Assembly (NCBI GenBank): GCA_030447305.1
Contig: JAUJPC010000004.1
Span: 124,001 to 188,000 of the forward strand
Direction: 5' to 3'
Length of the DNA stretch: 64,000 bases
From: Actinomycetota bacterium
GTDB taxonomy: Bacteria > Actinomycetota > CADDZG01 > JAHWKV01
Part shown: piece by piece, positions 41,771 to 51,461 of the stretch
Layout of the letters: the number at the start of each line of letters is the position of its first letter
How positions within the stretch are numbered: the stretch's first letter is position 1
Made by a program: the position numbers and the translations under genes
The notes under the pieces: model-generated
Database searches by the model: none
Told to the model about the DNA's origin: nothing
What the model saw: only the letters and a program-made list of their open reading frames with translations

Positions 41771-43107
41771 CAGATCTCGCGCTCCACCACGGCTTCCTGC
41801 CGCTCCACAATCTTCAGTTCAATGCGCAACAGCTCAGAGAGGTCAACCGAGCGGGTCTCTTCCGGCGCGGGCGGCTGCCACTCCCAATGGGACATGTCTG
41901 GAAGGTAACCCGTCAGCCAGGTGGCCACCGGTTCCTGTAGCTGGAAGGCGGGCAAGGCACTCGCCGGCGCTCCCCCAGATGCCAGCCGGAAAGAATCCGC
42001 TGCGGAAGTGGGTTGACGATTGAGGTCGCAGTCAAGGGAATAGATGCCGACCGGGTCGATATTGCCCTCGCACCGGAAAAGCAGCGAGTCCCAATCTGCT
42101 GAGTCGATGAACGGAAACCAGCAGTAGCCCTCCAGTGGGACGCCCATGTCCCGGGCGAGCTCACACTGCTCCAGGGTGTATTTCAGCCACGTCGCTCGGT
42201 CGGAGCCGGTTCCCCGGATGTTGGTCTCCCCCACGATGCACGGCAGCTTATAGCGGCTCCAGTATTCGAAGATCTGGTCGCCGAAGCTCATCGGCGTGGG
42301 CGACGGCACGATTCCCGTTTCCATCGAGGTGAACTCCCACTGGCAGTGGGCGTAGTAGTCAAGTCCCAGCACATCTATGTGGCCGGCCGGCATTGACAGC
42401 AGGTCCTCGAACCCGGCGTCTACCACCTTGCGAATGAAGGGCCGTGAGTGGTCGAGGTCGCGCCCAAGGAAGAGGTCGGCAATGAAGAACCTCCTGTCGT
42501 TGGCCAGCACGGCCATTTCCTCCCCGGCCGGTCCGGCGCCGGTATGGCGCTCACAACTGTCGACATAGACGTGCCTGGCGTTAGGCAGGACGTGGGCGTA
42601 GAAGCGGCTGGCTTGGGCAACAGCCGGGAGCACGTTGGACGTCAGGGCGAGGAAGTGGTCCAACCCACGTCGATAAGGCGGCCAGATCGCCTCATGGCCG
42701 CACAGAAAGAGGGTCGAAAAAGGCTCGTTGAACAGGGTGTACTCCTCCATCCAGTCATACCGGAGGGCGACGGCCTTCGCATACTCAAGGTATGCGGCCG
42801 GAAAACGAGGATCCGCGAATCCCTCCGTAAGCCATCTGGGGTAGCTGGTGTGGTGCACCAGGTCCAGGATGGGGCGCATACCCCTCTCCTTTAGGCTTCC
42901 CAAAACCCGATCTGTGGAGTCCCAGTCAAAGACGCCGGGAGAAGACTCAATTCGATGCCACCGCACCGGGTACCGGATTCGGCTTATCCCGCATGATTGC
43001 AACAGATCAAGGTCATCCTCCAAGCGCTCGATGTGAAGGGTAGTCTCGGTGACATCGACGTCGTGAGCGGGCTGATAAGTCGACTCGAAGGAGCCGAGGA
43101 GCTCCAA
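41767..43107 (-). CDS. Family 1-like glycoside hydrolase
   Basis: 446 residues, a (beta/alpha)8 glycosidase of the beta-glucosidase clan. RYPVRWHRIESSPGVFDWDSTDRVL is the N-terminal substrate region, the acid/base Glu is in YTLFNEPFST, and the likely nucleophile Glu is in PCIVGETNIRGTG. LEGYCWFPFIDSADW resembles the aglycone-side segment seen in GH1. The exact sugar is not set by sequence. It is followed by the aldo-keto reductase with a 4-base overlap, so they are one unit. Confidence 0.75.
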   Translation of the reverse strand: MELLGSFESTYQPAHDVDVTETTLHIERLEDDLDLLQSCGISRIRYPVRWHRIESSPGVFDWDSTDRVLGSLKERGMRPILDLVHHTSYPRWLTEGFADPRFPAAYLEYAKAVALRYDWMEEYTLFNEPFSTLFLCGHEAIWPPYRRGLDHFLALTSNVLPAVAQASRFYAHVLPNARHVYVDSCERHTGAGPAGEEMAVLANDRRFFIADLFLGRDLDHSRPFIRKVVDAGFEDLLSMPAGHIDVLGLDYYAHCQWEFTSMETGIVPSPTPMSFGDQIFEYWSRYKLPCIVGETNIRGTGSDRATWLKYTLEQCELARDMGVPLEGYCWFPFIDSADWDSLLFRCEGNIDPVGIYSLDCDLNRQPTSAADSFRLASGGAPASALPAFQLQEPVATWLTGYLPDMSHWEWQPPAPEETRSVDLSELLRIELKIVERQEAVVEREIW

Positions 43108-43327
43108 TGGGCGTTGCGGAGCCGCATGGTTGGCGCTCAGCGGGCGACGTCCAAAAACAAATCAGTTCTCCAGATCGCGTGCAATGTGAAGAGGCCGTCT
43201 TCCGCGCACGCCTCGTATAACTTCCTTACACACTTTCAACATATCGAACCGCACCCGGGGGAAATAGGGACACGACGGAGCTTTTTCGCCGCATCCCTTG
43301 TGGGCCCGAGCTTCTCGAAGATCACCT

Positions 43328-44806
43328 TCAATGAATTAGATCCGACACAGCGACCCCCGCGAACCGGCTGAATGTGTTGGACCAAAGGCCCACTGCGCCG
43401 GGGGGGAGGAGGTCCGGCGCCGGCTTGAGGGTCACTCCGTCCAACGTCACTTCCGTCCTTCCCGCCCCGCGCTGCACCAACAGCCGGTGGTAGGCGGCCG
43501 CCTCGAAGTCCCTCGACAGCTCACCCAGGACCGTATCGCCGGCTGCACCGTTGAACATGCATCGCGAGATCACTCGCCGGCCGGCGGGATCGACCAGCAC
43601 TGCGCTGTAGGTGTCGTCGTCTATGTAGGACGTCAACGCACCGCAGACTGCTCCGCTCGAAGCGCCACCGGCAAAAGCAAGGTTGACCTCCAGCAGGTAG
43701 GACAACGGCGGACTAAGAACGGCGATCATGCTCCCCCACCCATGGCCGGCGTGAACCGCGGCGCCTTCTCGAACCTCCCACCGCCCATTGGTTCGCCACC
43801 GGGCCGGATCCGGTCCCCGACCGTCTTCGCATCCAAACAGCTCACGAAACGGTGGCTCCGGCGGGTAAGGCTGAGGGTCCAGGCGAGGGCCGGGTGACGC
43901 CGGCTCGCCGCCCACCCACATCAAACGGTCGGCGAACATGCGCCTCCCACGCAAATGGGGGTCCCACGCGTGGTAGACGAGGTATTCACTGATGTTGTCC
44001 GGCCCAACCACGACGCAGGCGTGACCGGGGCCGATTACGCGGCCGGGTAATGTCCGAAGCACGCTCGCTCCGTCCGCGGCGCCGACCGGTTCGTAAGGAC
44101 CAAGGGGGCGGTCGGCAACCGCACAACCGACACCATAATTCTCCGCCCGCCAGGCGCCACCGCTGTAGAAGCACCAGTACCTTCCCTCGTGCTTGCGCAC
44201 GAAAGGGCCTTCCACGGTAAACCAGTCCCAAACCCCGTCGTACCAGCACCGGTCGCGCTCGAAGATCTGCCATTCGGCATGGGGGCGGAGGACCGTAGCC
44301 CACTTACCGGCAAGGCGTGACATGTTGACCAGCCGGTCTACGACGATGCCCGTCCCGACCCGGGGCCCGTCAAAGAAGTCGCGGCAGTAAAACAGGTACC
44401 ACTGGCCGTCGTTATCTCGAAAGGGGTGTGCGTCGATGGTGAATGGGTCATCGGGGTCTAAAAGCTCGTGCGATTCCTCGAACGGCCCGGTCGGAGTACC
44501 GGAAACCGCCACCCGCAGCTGGTGCCCCTCCCCCTCGGAGCCCCCGGTTGAGTAGTAGAGGAAGAAGCGACCGTTCTGATACGCCACTTCAGGGGCCCAA
44601 TGACACTCGTGCTCGGGCGCCGGTCCCGTCACCTCGCCGGCCGGTTCCCAGTTCGCGAGGTCCGGCGATCGGAGCACCGGAATACCTCCGGAATCGGGCG
44701 TGCCGTACGCGTAGTAGAGGCCGTTGAACTTCAGTACGAAAGGGTCGCCGAGCACCATCGGATGCAGCGGGTTATGAAAGGTCTTTTCCGGCACCATTTG
44801 AGCCAT
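43328..44806 (-). CDS. GH43-like five-bladed propeller glycosidase
   Basis: 492 residues. GDPFVLKFNGLYYAYGTPDSGG holds the catalytic Asp, TIDAHPFRDNDGQWYLFYCRDFF the second Asp, and FTVEGPFVRKHEGRYWCFYSGG the catalytic Glu, the GH43/62/117 set. A C-terminal lectin-like beta sandwich (SYLLEVNLAFAGGASSGAV, ISRCMFNGAAGDTVL) follows at about 370-490. It probably acts on arabinose- or xylose-containing oligosaccharides in the cytoplasm, as no signal peptide is seen. The upstream gene is a desaturase. Confidence 0.82.
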   Translation of the reverse strand: MAQMVPEKTFHNPLHPMVLGDPFVLKFNGLYYAYGTPDSGGIPVLRSPDLANWEPAGEVTGPAPEHECHWAPEVAYQNGRFFLYYSTGGSEGEGHQLRVAVSGTPTGPFEESHELLDPDDPFTIDAHPFRDNDGQWYLFYCRDFFDGPRVGTGIVVDRLVNMSRLAGKWATVLRPHAEWQIFERDRCWYDGVWDWFTVEGPFVRKHEGRYWCFYSGGAWRAENYGVGCAVADRPLGPYEPVGAADGASVLRTLPGRVIGPGHACVVVGPDNISEYLVYHAWDPHLRGRRMFADRLMWVGGEPASPGPRLDPQPYPPEPPFRELFGCEDGRGPDPARWRTNGRWEVREGAAVHAGHGWGSMIAVLSPPLSYLLEVNLAFAGGASSGAVCGALTSYIDDDTYSAVLVDPAGRRVISRCMFNGAAGDTVLGELSRDFEAAAYHRLLVQRGAGRTEVTLDGVTLKPAPDLLPPGAVGLWSNTFSRFAGVAVSDLIH

Positions 44807-44849
44807 CGGGTGGCCCTCCGCACACCCGTCGAAGCTTCCCCGGTGATGT

Positions 44850-45800
44850 CTATGCGCTCTTGGCGCTCATTTGTTCCATCGTCGGACACTTCACGTTGTA
44901 GGCCAGGCCAAGTTTGCGCAAGCCGGCGATGAACCATGCGCTCGGGTCGAATTGGAAACGGCCCAAGCCGTGCCGGTACGACGTCGGAAAGGCGTGATGG
45001 GAGTTGTGCCAGCCCTCACCGAAAGAAAGCAACGCCATCACCCAGTTGTTCGTGCTCAGGTCCTTGCTTTTGAAGGGACGCTTCCCGTAAAAGTGGCAGA
45101 TCGAGTTAATACTCCACGTGATGTGGTGCAGGAAGAAAATTCTCGCCAGGCCGCCCCAAATCAGTGCGGTCAAAGCGCCCATCCAACTGCGGGTGACGGC
45201 TAATCCGATAAGACCCGGGAGAACCACCGAGATGACTGCGATTATGGGAAAGCTCTTGTTCACCTTGCGGATGGATCCGTCGGCAATCAGATCGGGTGCG
45301 AACCTTTTGACGTTGGTTCTCTCGGCGTCGAAGAACCATCCGGTGTGGGCATGCCAAAGGCCGGTCAGGACACCCTTTATGCCCTCGGCCTCCTCCAGAT
45401 GGGGCGAGTGGGGATCTCCGGGCTTGTCGGTGAAGGCGTGATGGCGCCGGTGATCCGCCACCCAACTTATTACTGCTCCCTGCAGAGCCATAGACCCGGC
45501 GATGGCCAGCGCCACCTTGATTGGCTTTACCGTTTCAAAGCTGCGGTGCGTAAGCATCCGGTGAAAGCCGACCGTGATGCCCATTCCCGTCAAGACGTAG
45601 AAGATGAGGAACAGGCTGAGGTCCAATGCCTTGACCCCACGGTTCCAAAGAAGCGGGATCCCGATTGCTGCGCCCAGGAAGGGCAAGATCGTTACGGCTA
45701 GCGTGAGCCCTCGCTCGAGCCTAAGTGTCCGGCCGGGCGGCCGTACGGTTGTGAGCTTCTTGGCGGGAGATGGGGCTGGGGCTGTATCGACTTGGGGCAT
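44850..45800 (-). CDS. Acyl-CoA/fatty acid delta-9 desaturase
   Basis: Membrane di-iron desaturase of 316 residues. The three histidine boxes are GFHRMLTHRSFE, DHRRHHAFTDKPGDPHSPH and GWHNSHHAFP, with four hydrophobic segments between. It introduces a double bond into saturated acyl chains. AAAGGA precedes ATG 45800. The upstream region has a promoter and a pair of direct repeats. Confidence 0.9.
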   Translation of the reverse strand: MPQVDTAPAPSPAKKLTTVRPPGRTLRLERGLTLAVTILPFLGAAIGIPLLWNRGVKALDLSLFLIFYVLTGMGITVGFHRMLTHRSFETVKPIKVALAIAGSMALQGAVISWVADHRRHHAFTDKPGDPHSPHLEEAEGIKGVLTGLWHAHTGWFFDAERTNVKRFAPDLIADGSIRKVNKSFPIIAVISVVLPGLIGLAVTRSWMGALTALIWGGLARIFFLHHITWSINSICHFYGKRPFKSKDLSTNNWVMALLSFGEGWHNSHHAFPTSYRHGLGRFQFDPSAWFIAGLRKLGLAYNVKCPTMEQMSAKSA

Positions 45801-45840
45801 TCGACCGTCCTTTTCTTGGCGGGTTCTGGCTTACGCATCC

Positions 45841-45882
45841 GTAACCTACGATATAGTAACCTTTAACTCGATTAAGATTCAA
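45841..45882 (-). promoter_or_regulatory. Promoter with paired direct repeats upstream of the desaturase
   Basis: On the minus strand TTGAAT (45882-45877) and TACTAT (45858-45853) are spaced by 18 bases. Two copies of AGGTTAC (plus strand GTAACCT at 45841-45847 and 45856-45862) lie 15 bases apart over and after the -10, suggesting a repressor or response-regulator site. Confidence 0.45.
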
Positions 45883-45915
45883 CGTGTGGCCGAGGTGAGC
45901 ATGGAAAGTCCGCAC

Positions 45916-46560
45916 TCACTGCCGTCTGAATCGAGCCACCACCCAGGTGAAAGGCTGCAGCTTCCCGGACGGCGTCACGTGAGTCTGTCGACCGCTTTCG
46001 ATCACCTCGAACATGGGACCCAACGCTGAAGTCAGGTCCTCCACGGCATACCGGGCGACCGGCAGACCCGAGCATCTCTCCGGGCCATCCTGTGCGAATG
46101 TAGCCATGATCACGTATCCTCCATCCGCCACGGTGCCGGCCAGCAGATCCAGATATCTTTTCTGATCCGCCGGCTCGGTGAGGAAGTGGTACACCGCCCG
46201 GTCGTGCCAAAGATCGTATTTGCGTTCCGGGACCCAGGTCAGCAGATCTTCGTTGAGCCAATGAACGGCGGCATTGGGACCCAGCCGATCACGTGCCGCC
46301 TGAATCGCTGCACCGGACAAGTCGAGCACGGACACATCCGAATAGCCTCCCGTGAGCAGCCCGTCCACAAAAGTCGAGGCGCCGCCGCCGACATCGAGGA
46401 TTGGAGCATCCGGCGGCAGGTTCAATGCTCCCACCAGAGCCAGAGAGAGTGAGGCCTCGGGCTCGTACCAACTGACACCCTCAGGCTTCAGGCGTTGGTA
46501 CATGACGTCCCAATGGGACCCTCCGGACCCGTTCGCCGATTCGTTTTCCGCCGCCTTCAC
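45916..46560 (-). CDS. Class I SAM-dependent methyltransferase
   Basis: 214 residues. HWDVMYQRLKPEGVSWYEPEASLSL is the family's N-terminal marker, PILDVGGGASTFVDGLL is SAM motif I, VSVLDLSGAAIQAARDRLG motif II, and YDLWHDRAVYHFLTEPADQKRYL the substrate-side segment. The group includes thiol/thiopurine-type methyltransferase-like proteins of unknown substrate. Convergent intergenic space separates it from the desaturase promoter. Confidence 0.85.
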   Translation of the reverse strand: MKAAENESANGSGGSHWDVMYQRLKPEGVSWYEPEASLSLALVGALNLPPDAPILDVGGGASTFVDGLLTGGYSDVSVLDLSGAAIQAARDRLGPNAAVHWLNEDLLTWVPERKYDLWHDRAVYHFLTEPADQKRYLDLLAGTVADGGYVIMATFAQDGPERCSGLPVARYAVEDLTSALGPMFEVIESGRQTHVTPSGKLQPFTWVVARFRRQ

Positions 46561-46776
46561 ATCATGAGTTTCGTCCCATCACGAAGCCGCAACAATCCCC
46601 CAAAATTGGCTGATACTGCGCATAAAGCGCCCCACCAAAGGGAGCACGCGACCGCACCCCCGCGTTGTCGGCCGGGGATGCGGTGGGTCATTTCTTGCGG
46701 TTTGTTTTTCGAGCCCTCCCGGAGTTTGCTGAAGTTCGGTTACTTAATGGACTTGCTCGTTCCGTCGGCAATCTGC

Positions 46777-46950
46777 CTAGTTGCCGCCCTCAGGAACGAC
46801 GCCGACAACGCCGCCCGGGGTGTCCTCTTCTACGGTCGTGGTTGTGACTGGCTCTTCGCCGGCAGGGGGGAGATCCTCCACGGTGCCCTCGTCGCTCGTG
46901 GGTATGACGGCCTCTCCACTGTCATTTTCAATTTCGTCGGTATCTGGCAT
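46777..46950 (-). CDS. Small acidic hypothetical protein
   Basis: ATG at 46950 is preceded by GGGAGA at seven bases; a longer start at 46992 lacks a ribosome site. The product (MPDTDEIENDSGEAVIPTSD, then ProGlu/Thr-rich, ending VVGVVPEGGN) is highly acidic and disordered, resembling the gene at 24770-24943 in character. Family not recognised. Confidence 0.42.
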   Translation of the reverse strand: MPDTDEIENDSGEAVIPTSDEGTVEDLPPAGEEPVTTTTVEEDTPGGVVGVVPEGGN

Positions 46951-47471
46951 CGGTTGTCTCCCGTCTTGTTCGCCATTAGCTGGTCTGCTCATTCTTGAAC
47001 TTTCATGCGATGCTACCCAGCGAGGCTACCCTCGGCCCCCCACTTCAAACCCTGGATGGCATGCCATGGTGACCGGACATCCACCGATCACGGCTCCGCC
47101 CATGTGCGCCAGGCCTCGGTCTGGGAGATGCTTGGCAAACCAATGCGACCGGGATTGCTCGGTCAAATCCGGAGCGGCGGTACGATCGAACAACAGCTGA
47201 TCCAATGGAGGAATAAGGGCGGTGGTCACGAGTCGGGAGGCAGCCGTCCGGCAAGGACCATGGCGGCGGCCGACTATCGCAGAAATGTGTTTCTTTCAGG
47301 TTTATCTCATAGCTGCCTCAGGTAGTCCTAAGGTCCGGCTGCTCCCATGAAAAGGCGCCGCGTGGCGCTCACTCTCAAGTAGCGGCATAGAGAAAGGGCA
47401 TATGCAACCTCTTCAGGACCACGCCGCTGACTCCCGATTCGACGCCGGCCACGACCCGCTAGGAGAGAAAG
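46951..47471. other. Intergenic stretch, no supported gene
   Basis: About 520 bases upstream of the MoxR operon. Short frames exist on both strands (for example 47026-47229 minus) but have no ribosome site or recognisable product. A 5-bp GCGCC/GGCGC hairpin near 47360 is too weak to call. Confidence 0.45.
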
Positions 47472-48614
47472 ATGAGCTCGCATAGCTGGAGACCTCCGAT
47501 CACGGTTAACGCCACTACCGTTGATGAATCGGGCCTTCCATTTCAAGGACCACCGGCTTCAGTGGAGGAGGTCGCGCGCATCTTGGAACTGGCCCGCTTC
47601 GAAATAAAGAGAGTTCTTGCCGGGCAGGACCAGATGCTGGAGAAAGTGATGACCGCGCTGATTGCCCGGGGCCATGTCCTGCTGGAGGGGGTACCCGGTC
47701 TTGCGAAGACTCTGACCGTCCGCACGGTCGCCCAGGTCTTCGGTGGCGTTTTCAAGCGTATTCAATTCACTCCGGACCTCGTGCCGGCCGACCTCGTTGG
47801 AACGAGAGTCTTAGAGCCCGGGAATGCCACATTCCGCGTCGAGCTGGGTCCCGTGTTTGCCAATTTCCTTCTAGCTGATGAGATCAACAGGGCTCCGGCC
47901 AAGGTCCAGTCGGCGCTCCTGGAAGTTATGCAGGAGCGCCAGGTCACGATCGGCGGCACCTCGTTTCAGGTACCCGAGCCGTTCCTCACACTCGCCACCC
48001 AGAATCCAATCGAATCGGAGGGCACCTACCCTCTCCCGGAAGCACAGCTGGACCGGTTCATGCTTAAGGTCCTGGTTGACTATCCCGAGTATCACGACGA
48101 GCTGACGGTGGTAGACAGGGCGATGCAACCTCCACCTCCGCCCAGGCAGGTGCTTGAACCCCAGGTTCTGCGAGGCGCTCAAGAGCTGACCAGGAGGGTT
48201 TACGTTGACTGGCGCCTGCGGGACTATTCGGTCAAGCTGGCCTCCGCGACACGCCGCCCCAAAGACTACGGCGTCGAGGAAGTCGAGCCCTACATCCAGT
48301 ACGGTGCGAGCCCGCGGGCCCCGATCAACCTCATCCTCGCGGCAAGGGCCTTGTCGGTAATCCGAGGTCGCGACTACGTGCTACCGGCGGATGTGGAAAT
48401 GCTGGTGCCCGACGTACTGCGGCACAGGATCGTGCCTTCGTACCGAGCACTGGCCGAAGGCGTCTCAGCCGACGACATTCTCAGCCGGGTGCTGGAAAAG
48501 CTTCCGGTACCTCGCATAGACACGGTTACCTGGAACCGGCCGGCCTGGGCCATCATCGCCTCGTCTATACCCGGCGGGCCGGAGGGACCTATTATCACCC
48601 CCCCGAAGGACTGA
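47472..48614 (+). CDS. MoxR-family AAA+ ATPase
   Basis: 380 residues after AGGAGAG. Walker A is LEGVPGLAKT, Walker B LLADEINRAP, sensor 1 TLATQNPIESEGTYPLPEAQLDRF. These ATPases act as chaperones for VWA-domain partners. Here the DUF58 and VWA genes follow directly, which fits the standard MoxR module. The first 30 residues are variable. Confidence 0.92.
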   Translation: MSSHSWRPPITVNATTVDESGLPFQGPPASVEEVARILELARFEIKRVLAGQDQMLEKVMTALIARGHVLLEGVPGLAKTLTVRTVAQVFGGVFKRIQFTPDLVPADLVGTRVLEPGNATFRVELGPVFANFLLADEINRAPAKVQSALLEVMQERQVTIGGTSFQVPEPFLTLATQNPIESEGTYPLPEAQLDRFMLKVLVDYPEYHDELTVVDRAMQPPPPPRQVLEPQVLRGAQELTRRVYVDWRLRDYSVKLASATRRPKDYGVEEVEPYIQYGASPRAPINLILAARALSVIRGRDYVLPADVEMLVPDVLRHRIVPSYRALAEGVSADDILSRVLEKLPVPRIDTVTWNRPAWAIIASSIPGGPEGPIITPPKD

Positions 48615-48623
48615 TCGGCCGGC

Positions 48624-49664
48624 ATGAAATCGGCAAATGAGCGGCTTCGGCGTGTGGGTGCGCTAATCCGGAACGCTCCCACGGCACCGGTCGTTCCTGC
48701 GCAGTCTCCAGCGCAGTCTCCAGCGCAGTCTCCAGCGCAGTCTCCAGTAAAGCTTCCGACGGCTGAGCGCATATTGAGAGAGATGGAGTTGCAGATCATC
48801 AAGCGCCTGAATGGTTTGAACACCGGGGTGCATCGCAGTCCGTTCCTGGGTGATGGGACCGAGTTCGCCGAGATTCGGGAGTACCTGCCTGGTGACGACG
48901 TCCGATCTATCGACTGGAACGTAACCGCCCGTACCGGACATCCGCATGTGCGGACCTATGAGTCCGAACGTGACACGAGCGCATTCTTTCTGGTCGATCG
49001 GTCTGCCTCTATGGGGTTTGGCACCGCGGCGCAAACCAAGGAAGAGCTTCTTCAGCAGGTGGTCGCAGGGGTCTCGGCCATGATGCTGCGCCGGGGAGAC
49101 CGGATTGGGGGAATGCTCTTCGGCGACACACGCCTCGCCGAGCTGAACTTCTCCTCCGGCCGCAAAGCGGCTCTTCGGCTTCTCGAGCTCCTGAGTCAGG
49201 TCAAGCCCCAGGAAGGCAGGGGGAGCCGGCTGGACCTTGCACTGGACGAGGTCAACATGGTGGTTCGCCGCCCTTCGGTGATAGTCGTGGTCACAGACTG
49301 GCTGGGCGGAGGGTCCTGGAGGGAGCCGCTCATGCGCCTTGCTCACCGGCACGAAGTGATTGCCGTTGAGATCGGGGATCCGAGGGAGGCGTTTCTGCCA
49401 TCGGTGGGTCCGTTGATCCTGCAGGATCCGGAAACCGGTCATCAGCTTGAGCTGGACACCTCGCGGCCCGAGCTGATGCAGGCGTATCAGGCGGCTGCTG
49501 AGAACCAGATAAAGCTGCGAGAAGAGTGGATCGCTGCTTCCGGCGCCCGTCATCTGGTGGTCTCCACGGATCGAGACTGGCTCTCGGATATCACCGCCTT
49601 TCTCGCAAAAAAACGGCACCACAGGCCCCCGTCCACCTCAGCGGCATCAAGACAGGCAAAATGA
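48624..49664 (+). CDS. DUF58 protein
   Basis: 346 residues. GDGTEFAEIREYLPGDDVRSIDWNVTARTGHPHVRTYE is the DUF58 core (seen here in the parts YLPGDDVRSIDWNVTARTG and HVRTYESERDTSAFFLVDRS), followed by a VWA-like fold with DRSASMGFG (MIDAS-like). A Pro-Ala-Gln-Ser repeat at residues 25-41 comes from a 12-bp tandem repeat. It is translationally coupled to the next gene by ATGA, in the MoxR module. Confidence 0.88.
   Translation: MKSANERLRRVGALIRNAPTAPVVPAQSPAQSPAQSPAQSPVKLPTAERILREMELQIIKRLNGLNTGVHRSPFLGDGTEFAEIREYLPGDDVRSIDWNVTARTGHPHVRTYESERDTSAFFLVDRSASMGFGTAAQTKEELLQQVVAGVSAMMLRRGDRIGGMLFGDTRLAELNFSSGRKAALRLLELLSQVKPQEGRGSRLDLALDEVNMVVRRPSVIVVVTDWLGGGSWREPLMRLAHRHEVIAVEIGDPREAFLPSVGPLILQDPETGHQLELDTSRPELMQAYQAAAENQIKLREEWIAASGARHLVVSTDRDWLSDITAFLAKKRHHRPPSTSAASRQAK
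48699..48746 (+). repeat. Four perfect 12-bp tandem repeats
   Basis: Unit GCGCAGTCTCCA, four copies, inside the DUF58 gene. It encodes Pro-Ala-Gln-Ser repeats and keeps the reading frame; copy number may vary between strains. Confidence 0.9.
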
Positions 49665-50605
49665 GCTTCATCAATCCCTGGGTTCTGTGGCTGCTTCTGC
49701 TGGCGCCGGCCCTCGGGGCGATGTACCTCCTCATGCAGCAGCGCCGCAAGTCCTACGCAGTTCGCTTCACCAACCTCGAGTTGCTGGAAACCGTTGCTCC
49801 ACGAAGCCCCGGGTGGCGCCGCCACGTTGCCCCGGTGTTGTTCCTCGTGACTTTGATCCTGCTCATTGGAGCCGCTGCCCGTCCCGTGGCAACTCTGAGA
49901 ATTCCCAGGGAGCAGGCGTCCATCATGCTCGTCATGGATATCAGCGGGTCCATGGCGGCAACTGACCTGGAACCCAATCGGATCGTCGCCGCCAAAGACG
50001 CCGCAAGGGAGTTCCTTGACTCTCTCCCCGAACGGATGCGTGTAGGACTGGTCGCGTTCAGCGACTACGCCAGCTTGGTCGCTCCGCTTACTGCAGACAA
50101 AGAGGTGGTGGATGAAGCGCTGAGCAAGTTGCGCGTCCAGGGTGGTACCGCCATGGGGGATGGTCTTGCGGTCGCTTTGGATCAAATCGAGGTCGAGCGC
50201 CAAACAGGCCAGCGTGTGCCGGCGTCGATTCTTGTCTTGTCCGACGGAGCGTCGAACCGCGGGGTCCCGCCGGATCAGGTTGCCGAAGCTGCCAGGGCCG
50301 CACAAGTGCCCGTGTACTTAATCGGCGTTGGCACCGAAGCGGGAGTGGTTCAGCGAAACGGCAACCAGCTGATTCGCGTTCAACTAAACCGGGCGGAGCT
50401 GGAATCGGTTGCACAAGCCACGGGTGGACGTTACTTCCAATCGACAACCTCGGAATCTTTGGAGGAAATCTACCGGAGCGTCGGCTCCTCCCTCGGATTC
50501 CGGGAGGAGCGAAAGGAGCTCACGCCGCAGGTCGTGGGGCTGGCCGCCGTGTTTCTGGTTGCGACCGCCGCCTTGAGCCTGTTGTGGTTCCAGCGACTCC
50601 CATAG
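49661..50605 (+). CDS. BatA-type VWA domain membrane protein
   Basis: 314 residues from ATG 49661, overlapping the DUF58 stop (ATGA). Two N-terminal helices (WVLWLLLLAPALGAMYLL, VLFLVTLILLIGAAARPV) flank a short region, then the VWA domain with MIDAS residues MDISGSMAATD and TAMGDGL, SDGASNRG. A last helix (VVGLAAVFLVATAALSLLW) anchors the C-terminus. It is the third gene of the MoxR module. Confidence 0.9.
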   Translation: MSFINPWVLWLLLLAPALGAMYLLMQQRRKSYAVRFTNLELLETVAPRSPGWRRHVAPVLFLVTLILLIGAAARPVATLRIPREQASIMLVMDISGSMAATDLEPNRIVAAKDAAREFLDSLPERMRVGLVAFSDYASLVAPLTADKEVVDEALSKLRVQGGTAMGDGLAVALDQIEVERQTGQRVPASILVLSDGASNRGVPPDQVAEAARAAQVPVYLIGVGTEAGVVQRNGNQLIRVQLNRAELESVAQATGGRYFQSTTSESLEEIYRSVGSSLGFREERKELTPQVVGLAAVFLVATAALSLLWFQRLP

Positions 50606-50620
50606 CCTGATGGCATCGCC

Positions 50621-51461
50621 CTAGCGCCGGTTCAGTCGCTCATAGGGCAGCGGATTAGCCGGAGTCTCCACATTGATTTCAGAGTTGGGCTCGGCCAGTT
50701 TTAGCTGGAGGGTGAAGTTCACTCCGGAGATGCCTTCCAGGGCCTTGCGAAAGGCCTCCGGAGGGTCTCCGCCAAAATCCACGGTGACCAGCAGGCTGCG
50801 CAAGATGCGGTCGTCCTTGCCGGTGACCATCCGCAGGTTGGCCTGCTTGACCGCCCCCCTCAGCAACTCGGCGTCGTCCCCCTCGATCTCAGGACGGTCG
50901 ATGCCACCGTAATCTCTGGCGATGCCCAGCAGATCGTTTATCGCGGCGACAACATCAAGCTCCCCGGACACCGTTTCCGTATTGGAGCCGTCCTCGCTGG
51001 TCACCACCTCCGAGTCGGGGACCCAGTCGTCAAGGTCGAGCCCCGAGAAGGGCCCTCGGTTTCCTGCGTCGTCCGATCCCCGCATCGACTGCACCTTCTC
51101 ATTGGGCAGGCAGTACGTGCGCTGCCCGACCCTGATGAAGGCCGCATCCCCGGTCGACACAAAGCCAAAGACGTCCTCCGCTTTTCCGGCAAACCTGGTG
51201 TAGGTGAGATCGGCTTCAGGAAGGCCCTGCCCCTCAGGCATCGAGAAGGGACCCTTCAGCTCGAAGCCGGTCTTCTGGCCGGCAGGCGTGCTGGCCACCA
51301 GGCGCATCTCCATATTGCCGCTGCGGATGTCGCCGAGCTTGGCGGCGGTCTTCTCCAGCGGTCCGGCGAACATGCCGCATCCCGCTGCCAGCAGGGCGAG
51401 GACAGCTAACGCAATTCGCCCCGGAAATACGGAGCTGGATAGGAGGGAAAGGAACCGTCAT
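50621..51461 (-). pseudogene. LprG/LppX-like lipoprotein with a frameshift in the signal peptide
   Basis: The long frame from ATG 51373 encodes a 250-residue extracellular domain (GDIRSGNMEMRLVAST, KGPFSMPEGQGLPEADLTYT, LRSLLVTVDFGG), similar to lipid-binding LprG/LppX-type proteins. Just upstream in the same frame lies RIALAVLALLAAGC, a perfect signal core and lipobox, but this frame has no start codon. A start (ATG 51461, MTVPFPPIQLRISG) exists in another frame. Removing one base from the CCCC run at 51419-51422 joins them. So one extra base separates start from lipobox; error or decay. Confidence 0.72.

Noticed and set aside
47026-47229. Minus-strand 67-codon frame
   Set aside because: No ribosome site and no conserved pattern that I can recognise.
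48699-48746. CRISPR-like repeats
   Set aside because: Contiguous 12-bp units without spacers; a coding tandem repeat.
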